Shown in pieces: positions 1 to 11,741 of a stretch of 64,000 nt of DNA. The DNA lies in NCBI GenBank assembly GCA_016858145.1, contig JAEHOE010000042.1:620001-684000 (forward strand). The letters run 5' to 3'. This DNA comes from Edaphochlamys debaryana (lineage: Eukaryota > Chlorophyta > Chlorophyceae > Chlamydomonadales). The position numbers were made by a program, and so were the translations under genes. The notes beneath the pieces are model-generated. The model was not told where the DNA came from, did not search any database, and was given only the letters and a program-made list of their open reading frames with translations. Position 1 is the first letter of the stretch. Each line of letters starts with the position of its first letter.

Positions 1-394
1 CGTCGGGGCCGGTGGCGGCGCCAGAGCGCAGCACCGCCGTCAGGTTCGCACCCGCATCGTTGGCAGCCGGCGGCGCCGCGGCCCCAGGGCCGCCGCCTGG
101 CGGCGGCGGCGGCGAGTCGGGTGGCGGCGGCGGCGGCGCTGTTGCGGTGTTGGTGATGGATGCTGACGCCAGCCAGCGGAGGGCACGCAGCCGCAGCTGG
201 CTCACGGCAATGGCCAGCCGGCCGGCCCCCGGCGCCGCCGCCGCCGCGGCAAACCGCTCCGCGCACTGCTCGAGCCCCGCAGTAGCAGCCGCCGCCGAGC
301 CGCCCTGGCTGCTGCCGCTTCCAGGCAGGGTCCGCTGTGTCAAAACGCTTCGAATGAGCGCGTCGGCGGACGCGTCCGCACTCCCGCCAGGCGT

Positions 395-428
<34 letters not shown>

Positions 429-3400
429 TTCACGCAGCCAACCGACAGCACGTCTGGGTACGAGAGCCACAGGCTTGCCTGTTGCAGCGCAGCATCCCCC
501 GTTGCTGTTGCTATCGCTTGTGAAAGTGGTGGTGGCGGCGGTGGGGCCGGGCTCACAGCAGGGGGACTGGCTCGACCCTGCTGTACGCGCCGCCGCGAGG
601 CGGTTGAGAGTGGTGGCGGCGGTGGCGGCGATGGGGCCGTGGGAAGCTGGAGGAAGGTGTCCGTAAGGGTGAGGGCCCAGCATTGCTGCGCCGCCGCCGC
701 CGTGAGGGCGCCCCACGTGGCCGGCAGGGGCAGCATCTGCGCTCCGAGGTCCGGGGGCGGGGCGCTGGGCGGCGGGGCGGCACCGGTGCCGCCGGCGGCG
801 GGTGGCGGCGGTGCGGGGCTGCGAGCCGTTGCGTTGGCTGGGGCGCAGGTCTGGTTGCTGGCGAGCGCGGTGCCCAGGAGGTCCGCTGTGTTTCCCTCAA
901 AGCGCGACTCCACAACCTGCGGCGTTCAGAGCTTTTCTTTAAGGAGCCAAGCAACGAAAACGCTTTCCTGACAACAGCCTGAAGGGGTGCGCCTTGCATG
1001 CCCTGTCTTGGACATGGAGCAAGGCAACGGACCTTGCACGGCCGCAGCCCTTCTCAGGTCCCCATAAGTGCCAGAACCCCCCATCCATGCTCAGCTTCCG
1101 CAAGTGCCAGGGCGCCCGCATCCAAGCACCACTCACCGCCACAGCCGATGCGGCCCCCAAGCACAGGCCCCCCAGGGACTCACCGCCACAGCCGAGGCGC
1201 CCGTCACGTACATGCCCCCGCCAAACCCGCTCCGCAGCGGCGTCGTGATCAGCCCCTCGACTGACTCCACGCCCAGCAGGGCGGCGTTGCCGGACCACAG
1301 GCAGCGCAGCAGCACCGCCCGCGTTGGGGAGGCGGCCGTGCCCGAGAGGAAGAGACCGCCGCCGCGGAGGGCCGCGTTGGCCTACGGAGCGGGCACGGGG
1401 GCACGGCAGTGAGGCACGTACAGGTCGTGTGCAAGCAGCTGTCAACAGCCGGAAGCCTTGCGAGCGCAGCGTTGCAGGACGGGGCGCGATAATCGAGCAA
1501 GTAGCCGATGACCACCAAACGACCAGTCGAGGACCCACCGTCATGCTCAGCCCCTCCGCCGCCAGCGCCTGAACGCCCGAGAGCCACAGGCCCCCGCCGA
1601 CGCCCCCCGCGGCGTGGCAGCCCCGGACGGTGGTGCTGCGCAGCCGCAGCGCCGGCAGGGAGGAGGACACCGCAACACCCCCGCCGTCGCCCGCGACGCA
1701 GTTGGTGTCAAAGGTGTTGTTCGCCATTTCGACTGCGGGAGGCATAAGCGTTAGGGAAAGGGTGCAGGGGCTCAGGGGCGGGAACGCAGCACTGGGGTGG
1801 TCCGGGCATGGCACCAGGCCCGACCATGGTGATGCAGGCATGAATGAGATCAACCGAGCCCAAGCCCGCGTGAGAAAAGCCGGTGAGGAAGGGCAGAGGA
1901 ACCTACAAGCTTAGGAAAGACTCCAAAGCACTAGCTAGGTAGCTGGCAGGGTCCGAGTCGCTCACCCCCGGTCACACTCGGCCCCACGAGCAAGCCGCCG
2001 CCGGCCAACCCCAGGCCGCTCAGGTTGGCACCGCCGCAATCCTCGTCCTCCGCCGCGTCGGTGCGGGCAGAGGAGGCGGCATTGCGGATGATCGTGTTGC
2101 TCTTGATCGTCGCCGCCAGCGGCCCCGTCAGGTAGATCGCGCCGCCGCCGCCGACGTCGCCGGCCCGCGTGGCGTCGCCGCCGTCGGCACTGGTGACGCT
2201 GGCGGCGCTGCCGCCGCCGCCGTCGCGTACGGCAACGGATCCAGATACGACGCTGTTGTTGTAGAAGAGGCTCGAGTCGATGATGACGTAAGTCAGAACC
2301 TGCGAGCGGGATTGCCGTACCGGTCAGTTCTGCCGTAGCGGCGTGCGGAGCGCTCTCGAGGCCTGCAGTACAGCGCGAGCTGCGAACGCCTCCCTGCACC
2401 CAGCCATCAAGCAAGAGGCTGGACAATGGCAAACAGAAAGGCACATAACTCACGTTGCCAGTGCCAATCACGGCTTGCGCCTGCGACCGTGACATGCCCT
2501 GGCCAATGACGTCACCGCCGTCGGCTAGGCTGGACGAGCCGTTATCTTCGTTGTCAACGCCGTTCGCTTGGGCGCCAGCGCCACTGGCTGTGGGAGCGCC
2601 GCCGCCGCCGGGCTGGCCGCCACTTGCAGGCGCGCCTCCGCCTCCGCCTCCCGGCCCTCCGCCCCCGCCTCCCGGCCCTCCGCCCTGGGTAGTGCCTGTG
2701 CCGCCGCCCGGCGCGCGGCCGTCGGCGGTTGAAGAGTCAACCTGGGAGATGAAGTGAGCGCCGCCGCCCTTCCACGCTGCCGTACAGTGCCGTACGGATG
2801 CGTTACGCAACAGGATCAGCCCGACGCTGCTGATCGCCAGGCAGCCGCCCGCCGAGCCGCCCACGCAGCCCACGAGCTCCGCGCCGCCCTCGATCCCGTT
2901 GGATCCAGATCTGTCGAGCAGGAGCCCGCCGCCAGATCCATCTGCATTACAATTCGCGATCCTTCCGCTGATCATGCGGAAGCGACTGATGTGCTGTGCG
3001 TACACGCCGCCGCCGCTGCCGCCACGAAACCGGCGCCTGGCCGAGCAACCCGCGATGGTGGAGTTGACCAGAATGACCTGGGGGCGGGAAGCAAGGCCGA
3101 GGCATTGTCAAACTTGGAAGCGAGCAAGGAGATCCTCCGGGCCCGGCAAGAGATGCCTGTCTGCTGTGTTTGCCTGGGCTTATCACCTGACAGGGCATCT
3201 CAATCAATCCAGCCATGCACGAGGGCTGCGGGCCTGGGCCCCACCCACGGGCGTCCAGCCACCCCATCACAACTGCCTCAGCAGCGCAGACCTGCCCACC
3301 GCACCTGACGGAACGAGCGCGCCGCCATGCCGCCGCCGTTGCCGCTGTCCGAGCTGCACCGCTGCACGTTGCACCCCACCAGCTGCAGGGCGGTGCGGAA

Positions 3401-6400
3401 CGTGCCCCCTGCGGCCTGCAGCAGCAGCCCCCCGCCGTCCCCGTCCATGGCTGCGTTGCCGACCAGGGTCACTCCGTGGAGGAGCACCGTGCCTGAGGGG
3501 AGGGGAAGGGGGGGGGGAGGGAGGTGGTGGGAGCGGGATCGCTTACGAGGAGAGCTAGCAGTAGTCGGCCGGCGAGCCAGTAAAACATCTGAGGCGGGCT
3601 TGACAGGGAGAAGAGTCTGATGAAGGATGGAATGAAGGCTCATTGGTTGCACGCACCTAGGTTCCCCAGCACGTGCAGCGCCCCGCCTCCGCCGTCGCCG
3701 CTGCTTCCTGCTGCGTTGCGGACAAAGCTGCTGTTGCCCCCGATCGCGAGGTTGAGCTCGCCCCCTCCGCTGGTTGCGCCGCGGACGCGGGAGTAGATGA
3801 GCGCGAGCGCCCCTCCGTTGGCGGCGGCCGTGTTGGAGGCGTAGCTCGTGTTCAGGATCAGCATGGGCCCGCCTGCCAGTCCGTACATGGCACCGCCGTC
3901 CTCCCTCGCTGTGTTACTCGTAAGCACACAGTCCCGGGCGAGGAGCGTGAAAAGCACGACCACGGCGTCAGCGGCGGAGGGGCCGTCGATGGGCGCAGGG
4001 ACACCAGCCGAGGCGGCGGCGGCGGCAAAGAGGGCGTCAGGTGGGATGGCAACGTCTGACGCTTCCACGCGTCCTTCCTGGTAATCGGAGGAGGTGTAGA
4101 GCAGCGGAACGGCCCAGGGCCGAGCGGCGTCCGCGGGCCCCCGCGGCAAGGCCAGGACCGCCCGCCGCCGCTGTGGCGGCGCTGACGGGCCGCCATCGGC
4201 TGCCGCCGCCGGGATCAGCAGCGTGCCGTTGGCGTCCAATGCCGGCGCCGCCGCTGAGAGCATGACGTCATCCGTAAGCGCAACGGCGCCGCCGGATCGT
4301 GATGCTGCGTTACGGTCGAAACGGCATGACGTCATCATGACGGGCCACTGCCGCGCTGCCAGGGCACCGCCCACGCTGGATGCGTTGTTGGACAGGAAAC
4401 GGCAGCTGGACACGACGGCGAAGCCGCACCGGGAGGCTGCGAAGCCCGAAGTTGTGGAAGCCGCTGCGGAGCTGCTGTTTGTGCTGGCCGCAAAGCTGGT
4501 GCCCTCGTCTGCTGAGCATGTATCCGCCACAACCGAGGGCCGGGGCAGCTCGCACTCGAGCCACACCGCCCCTCCCGCGTCGGAGGCAAACCAGTCCGCA
4601 GAGGGAGGGTCCCCACTGCCCGCCACATTCCCGGTGAAGCTCGACGCCTCAAGGCGCGCCGCAGCCACGGTGGAAGCAACCACGGCCAACGCGCCGCCAC
4701 TGATTGTTGCGTTGCCGCCAACAAAGGTATCGTTGAAGACTTCGATGATGGGGCCGCCGCCGCCTCCGAGGGGAGGCGGCGGCCCGCCGGGTTTGGCGGG
4801 CGAGGGCGAGGCGCCGGGGGGCGGGGAGCGGCGAAGCAGCCCGGGAGGAAAGGGCCGAGGAGGTGGTGGCGGGCGCGGGGGCCTGGGAGAGTCTGGCGCC
4901 CAGGGGGGACGGCCAGGGCGCCAAGGTGAGTTCGGGGGAATGCTCGGGGTGTCTGGGGGCGACTGAGGAGGCAGGGGCCGGGGCGGCCGGGCCGGGGGTC
5001 GGGGCGGCTTTCCGGTTTGCAGCAGCACCCGTCGCCTGGCGTTGAGAGGCAGGGGCGCGTGTGTGGCGAAGGCACCCGTGCTGCCGATGCTGCTGCTGCC
5101 GCGCACGAGCCGCCAAGTCACCCATCCTCCGCTCCCACCGCTGCCTGTCACAACGCCAGCTGCCCTGCGTCGACCCTGGCCCGGCTTGGGCCCGCCCTTG
5201 GGCGGCTTTGGCCCAAGCCCTGGTCCTGGTCCTGGTCCTGGGCCCGGCCCTGGGCCTGGGCCCGGATCGCTGGGGCTCGGATCTGGTCCCAGTGTCGGCG
5301 CCGGCGGCCCTGATGCCGCCGGCACCGGAGGGGCGAGGTCTTCAAGCTGTAGGCTTGCCGGGGCCGGGCTCAGGGGCGGGGGCGGGGGGGTCCCGGGTGC
5401 CGAGACGGGCGCCCCTGGGGCTTGAGGCGCCGGTGGAGGCGGTGTGGGCGGCCTCGGGGGCATGGGGCTTGCCGGCGGCCTCAACGGCGCCGGCGGCTGT
5501 GCTCCCAGCCCGATCCAGAAGTCCGGTCCCGCTATCCGGAGGTTGCCCGGAAGCCACTCCGGCACGAGGGCCCAGGCTGCCGCTGCGGCGGCGGCATCCC
5601 ACAATGGGCTGCTGGTGCCAAGGAGAGGGTCCGGGACCCGTTCCGTGGCCGCAAGGAGCCGAGCCTCCCGGTCTGGTCCGTTGGGGCCAGTGAGCTCCGC
5701 ATACTCAGCACGCAGGGAGGCGTACACCGCGCCTCCGTAGCTGGCAGAGTTGACCCTGGCGTCAGTGGTGTTCCCGCCCACCGCTGGCGGCCCCGCTGCC
5801 AGCTGAGAGCCCGACGCGCCCCACGTGTTGCCCTGCAGTACCGTGCGCCGTACACGTGTCACGTATGCGCCGCCGCCGACCCCGCCCACGCGGCAGTCGG
5901 CCACGGTACAGCCTTGTACTGCCGCTACGGCTGCCGTACCCACGTGCAGCCCGCCGCCGCCGCCGTTGGGGGCGCGGCAGCCGAGCAGCGAGCTGCGTCG
6001 CAGCTGGAACACTCCCACGCCCTCCGCTGATAGGCATCCGCCGTCGCCTGTCTCCGTAACGCTCGCCTCCAGTGCCACACCGTCCCAGTGTGTCCGACCC
6101 AGATTCTCGAGACGTGCTGCGCCTCCCGACCCCAGGGCATCGCCGTACCGAAGGCTGGATCCGATTACGTAAACGGACTCGAGGCCTGACGCAAACAGAC
6201 ACCCGCCGGCGCCTTTCGGCGTAGAGCAGGCATCCGCTTGTGCGCCCCACAGCACGCACGCGCCGCCCGCGGGGCCCGCGGCGTACAGTGCGCCGCCGGA
6301 GCCGGCGGCGGCGGTTGTGTTGGTCATCGAGGCATTAGTCATGACGAGGGCCGAGACGTTGGTCGCGGTAACAGCGCCGCCGTTCAGGCTGGCGGCGCAG

Positions 6401-9400
6401 TCTGAGGCTGAGAAGTTGTGGAGTCGCGCTGCTGCCACGTCATCCAGGGAGATCCCGCCACCAGAGCCGGAGGGAACCCTGCTGCGGGCCACCCGTATGT
6501 CAGACATAACCACCTGGGATATCTGTGGCAGAACGGAGCATGGGACGGGGGACGGCGTGTGTTTGCGGCGGGGGATTGCAAGGGAGTGGTAATGCCCCCC
6601 TAGGGAAGGGGTGAGGGCGGGCTGTGTACGCAAGAGAAAGGCCTGCTCATGCGAGCAAGAACCATTGCGACCCTCCACTGCGCTCCCTCGCCTCCCCAAA
6701 ACCGCTCACGTGCTGTACCAGCATCACGCCACCGTCTCCGCCGCCCGACGAGATGACATTGTCGTACCCGTCCGCATCCTGTACGGCATACAGCAGGAGC
6801 TCAAGGCGACATGACTGAGGTGCGTCGCGGAGACTGCCAGGCTCACCTGGAGTGTGAAGGACATCAGCCGTGTGGCACGCACCGCCCCTCCACCGGCGTA
6901 GAGCTCCTCATCTTGTTGCTCTCGACCTTTCCTGACGTAGCTGACGCGCGTTGGTGGCAGTACGGCTGTGTTGCGTGCGAAAGACGTGCGTACGAACGAT
7001 GCCGTACCGATGATGTATGCATACGTGGTGGGGGTGTTGAACAGCCGCGAGCCCGCCACCGAGACTGCTCCCCCGCCAAGCGCTGGGGGCAGCGGTTCCG
7101 AATTCCTCGGTGCTGCTTTGGCATCGAACAGTTCCTTGGTGAAGTTCACAACAGCATTCTCGAGGAAGCGTGTGTCCACAATCTGCGGCGGCGGCGGCGG
7201 CGGTTCCACCGGGTGCCATGTAAGGGACACGTTGGCTGTGGGGCTCCGAGCTCATTCGCGGGGACTGCTGCGCGATCCCGTGCTCTATCTCGCCCTTGCA
7301 CCACCCCACTCACCCGCGTCTCGCGGGTTTCAGAGCACGCCATGGCTCCCCCAGCGACCGTCGCCTTGTTGCCGTCAAAGGTGCAGTTCGTGAGGCTGAC
7401 GAAGCCGCATTTCTCCGCAAACAGGCCGCCGCCCTGCCGTTGCGTTCATGCCAGGCGAAGCCGGACAAGGAAGGCGTTAGATGCACACTTGTTGTGGCCT
7501 GAGGCGCACTTAAGGTCACTACATGCACATAGCGAAGCGCACCCAAGGCGCAAACACGGACCTGTTGCGTTGCAACGTTGTTGGTCCACGTGACGCGCTC
7601 CATCTCCACTCGATCGATGAATGCGGCGTACAGCCCTCCGCCGTACCGGTCGTACGACCAGCTGGAGGAAGGTCAGGGTACCGCAAAGGGTTACGAGGCA
7701 GTACTTCAGACCTGTACGGAGATGAAGAGCCCCTTTGCTTGCCCGCCTCACTCGTACGGCAAGAGGCGGTTAGAGTCGAATGTAGCGTTGGTGACGCGCA
7801 GCCACGAGCCTGCCACGGTGCTGAACTTCGAGTTTTCATATGTCACCACCAGGCCACCGCCCGTGTTGTTCAGAAAGGTCGATTCCTGAGGGAGGGCCGG
7901 CCAAGGTGATCTCTGACGAGTTAGAGACCGGTGGGAAAGGTGTGGCGGCAGCCAGCGAGCCCGATGCGCACGGAGGTCCAGAGCGAGAGGTTCAGCGAGC
8001 TCCAGGGTGTGAGACGGTTACCGGCGGTAAGCTCGCAGATAGAGCTCGGCGGGCAGCCCCATGGCAGCGCTTGGGCAGTCCATCTCGCCTTACGCTCAAC
8101 CTTCATCCCTCCCGACGTTCACCTCGACGACCGCTCCCTCTGCATTGTCCACGTTGACAGTTCCCGTGTGCCTCGTTGTGCCCGTCGCGCTGTTGTTTGC
8201 AAAGAAGCCGCGCGAGAGGCGAAACTGGGCTCCGCGATGTGGGTCGGCGTTGGGAAGGAAGTCAGCCGCCACGCTGTTATGAGCAGAGGAAGGGAAAGGG
8301 GGTGGGGATGGGGATGGGGACTGACACTACTGAGACACACTTCTTGGCGCTTGCAGCCTCTTTGCTTTGGGGTGACAGGGTAGCACCGCGTGCCGTGTAG
8401 TCCTCATAGCGCCCCCCCTCCCCCCCGGCCCAACCCACATCACGGAGCCTACGCTGCCGCTTTGGTTATCGGTTGCCACGATGTCCTCCACCTCAACCGC
8501 CGCCACGTCTTCTGCGTTGAGCGCGGTGCCCCCCTCCGTGCGGCCCACGTTCCGCGTGAAGTTTGACCGTCGCACCGCGACGAGCCCCACAACGTTCTCC
8601 ACCGCGATCGACGAGCCCTCGGAGGCACTGTTTGAATCGAAGAAGCAATCCTCAACGGTTACGCTGGCAGCACCGTCCACGTCCAGAGCGCCCTGGGGGC
8701 TGCTGGCGACAGCCACGTGGTTGCGTACAAAGCTGTGGGCAGGACGGAAGGAGAGGCGAGGGTGGGAAAATGCAAGCGGAGGGGGCAGCCCACGCAGCCA
8801 GGCATTGCGGGTGTGCGGCGCTACCACAACTATGGTTCAACCCGGCCTGACCCGGCCACCGTCACGCACCGGGAGCGACTGACGTGAACAGAGCCCTCTG
8901 CCCAGGAGTAGTTGCTCCAAGGGTTTGGACGCCATGCTTCGATGAGAAGACCTGGACAAAGCACACAGGACAGAGGAGCGGGATTTGACGGAAACAGGCG
9001 CTCCGAGGCGAGGACGCCTGCAGTACTACTTGCAGCGGCCCCTCCCGTTGTGTTCCTGGGGCGACATCAAGGTGTGGGGCCTCCCTGCTACCGCGCCCAC
9101 CCCAGCCTGCCCTGATGAGACTGAAACGTACCCGTGCCGGTGTCAGTGCCGTTTCCGTCCGCAAAATCGCAGTCCCGTACCGTCACCTGCATTCGGGAAA
9201 GCGCGCGGCGGGATCAGAAGACCTGCTGGTGAGCCCGAGTGGTGGGCCCACACCGTTCGTGGTTTCCCTGGGCCCTGAGCTGCCCCCCTCGCCCTGCACG
9301 GGCGCTGAGGCTAGCTATGTCACCACCAAGGCCCTTGCTAGTTCCTGCCAGCCGCCCCACCGGTCGCAAGCCTAGGCTAAGGCCTTAGCAGCGTACGTAG

Positions 9401-11741
9401 CAAGGTCGCAACGCTGCCTCAAGCACGCTGCCATCCACACCCTTCACCTGCTGGAAGCGCATCCCCAAGTGCACTCCGGCGCCCTTGAATGCCGAGTTGC
9501 GGTCGAAGCGGCAACGGTCCAGGGAGAGCGAGCCTTCGCCGACCACCTTGACCGCCCCACCCTTGGGCTGGTACGAGTAAACAAGACTGTAGCCTGCCGT
9601 GTTGCTCGTGAACGTGCTGAGAGGGACAAAGACACATAGGGCTCGTCACCACTGCTTGCTGCGTGCCCTTGCCAACAAGAGCAGGCTCGTGCCCAGGCAA
9701 GGTGCCTGGTGCGCATGCCAACAGAGCAGAAGCCTGGTCATGAGCCTGGCTTGGCCAATGAACCACTGGGCCTCCTCCTCGTGTCGCTAGCTCACCAGTT
9801 TTCGAGGGCCACCGTGCCACCTAGCACATGAACGTAGAGGCCTGAGGGGCGAGGGACGGAGGGGCAGGGAACGCGCTCAATAGGAAGCACGGGGCATCTA
9901 TGCTATGTGTGTGCGTAACGCAGGCCGCACCCAAGGCTGCATGCTCCCCGCGCTTTGCGGAACTGGTGGCGATCCGGGATGCAGGACCACCCACATACCC
10001 AGACGCACCTGCACCCTCCAGCGTTGCCATGTTCTGCCACCACCTGCCGTCCACCACCTCCACCTTGTCGGCCCCCACCACCGCCACAGCGCCGTTCCGA
10101 AAGACCCGTGTGTCCCCCACGCTTGCGTTCACCAGACGCACCCCCGCCGCGGGGCCTATCCGCAGCGCTGTATCGAGCACGGACTGGGGCTCGGAGCCAA
10201 CCAGAGCGGTGGCGTTGCAGCTGCGAGCGAGGGCGGAGTGAACACACCAGGGAGGGGCCGAAGGCGAAAGATCTTTGGAAGCGCCTGACTTAACCCGAGA
10301 ACCGTTGGCACCGGTCACAGCACAGCCCGAAGGAACAAGGCCGCTCGCAACTGACAGCACCCTATACAATGCACCGTCCGCGCGTGCCCCCTGGTCCGCC
10401 TTCCGCCGCCACGGCCCGCAACGCGCATGCCCGCTCACCTCTCCACCTGCAGGCTCTCTGCCACGATCTCCGCTCCTTCGCACTCCACCGCCAGAAGCGG
10501 CAGCGCCCGCGCCTCCACATCCAAGCGGACCTCGCCCACTTGCACGCTCAGCCACCGCAGCAGCAGCCGCGGGAGCGCCAGCCGCCGAACGCCGGGGCCG
10601 CACCGCAGCACAGCGCTCCACCCGTAGAACGTGGTGGTCCCGTCCTCTGTGTTCGCTGTGTAATCCCCGGGGACCGACTCCGGGGGCGGTCCAGGCAGAT
10701 CAAGCGGGGGCGGCGCAAAGAACACCTCCTCTACTTGCAGGAACCTGCTTTGTCTGTGGTATCGTGCAGGTGCGCTGGCTCCTGTCACAAAGCTCTGTTG
10801 CTCATCTTGCAGTAGCCGTCGGCGCGGCTGGTCCGGTTGATCGTCCTGTGGAGGGCTCCCGGCTTCGGCCACCGGCTCCTCGAGTGGAAAGGATAAGCCA
10901 GCCATGCTGGTGGGCTCAGCGTACACCGGCGATGAACCCCTGCTGAGACCCGGGGGCGGGGCTGAGTCCAGGCCGGGGTTGAGTACGGCTGCTGGCACCA
11001 CATCCCCGGCGTCCCGCGCAAGAATCCAGCTCCCGGGAGGGGGCGGAGCGGGCGAGGGCGGGGCTGAGTCGAGCGGGAGCACCTCAGCGCCTGCGGGGGT
11101 GCCGGGAGTTTCGGGGGGCACATGTTGCTATGGAGAGCGGCTATGCATGGCCCCTCTTCCTGGAACTTGGTAGACCTGTGCACAGCGACGAGCCCCGGCT
11201 CCTGTACCGCGAGGCCCTCCCGCTCACCGCTCACGCCCACCCCCGGCCCTCCTCGTTGCAGCAGCGCCAGCACGCGTCCGCCCAGCAGCAGGCTGATGTG
11301 GGTCGAGGCGTTCACGGTAGCTCCGCTGAGAGCCCCCAGGCCTCCGGTCGGCGGCGGCGTGGCTTGCGGCAGCGCTGCCGCCCCGGGGATGTTGGCGGGG
11401 GCCGCGGGGGCCGGGGAGGCGGAGCACGAGACCGCCAAGCGCAGCGGCGGGCCCGGCTTGTTTTGGGGGCCCTCGTAAGCCACCGAGCAGGTTACGTCCA
11501 CGGTTGGAGCAGCTGTGGGTGGGGCCACAGCAGCGAGCCTGCGCCGCGAGGGGGCAGCTGCTGCACGTCCCCCGGGCTCGGCCGCGTCCAGTCCGGGGTT
11601 TGGCAGGGGCGTCGCGGCAGCACGCCCGGTGGCCGGCAGCACCAGCACCAGCATCAGCGCGATAGTCGCTAGCTTTGCTGCCGTGCATCGAGGCCGTCGT
11701 GCTGGCTCGCTGTGCGCCTTGCTGAAGGCCGCGGCGGGCAT
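1..11741 (-). CDS. Giant secreted Pmp-like beta-helix repeat protein (3' partial)
   Basis: The start at 11741 is followed by a basic stretch and a hydrophobic signal (LATIALMLVLVLPATGRAAA), so the product should be secreted. About 20 exons run leftward, among them ~11741-11185, ~11150-10437, ~10370-10020, ~9618-9420, ~8735-8400, ~7890-7750, ~7190-6845, a large one ~6525-3658, ~3495-3310, ~3085-2452, ~2300-1970, ~1745-1540, ~1383-1181, and a last one open from ~926 past the window edge. The protein is a long series of repeats of the type FxxN...GGA(V/L), for example RFDRNAASRSGGAVAL, RFLSNNASSVGGAL and TFDTNCVAGDGGGVAV. These match chlamydial polymorphic-membrane-protein repeats that fold as a right-handed beta-helix. 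The large exon also holds a GPG run (about 5215-5275) and PP/SP-rich linkers typical of algal hydroxyproline-rich wall proteins. Likely extracellular or cell-surface; ligand unknown. The C-terminus, and any membrane anchor, lies outside the window. Exon borders are approximate. Confidence 0.75.

Noticed and set aside
12..971. Long plus-strand open frame (319 codons)
   Set aside because: It is antisense to the last visible exon of the Pmp-like gene, which reads as a sensible secreted protein. GC-rich codons leave the opposite strand open.
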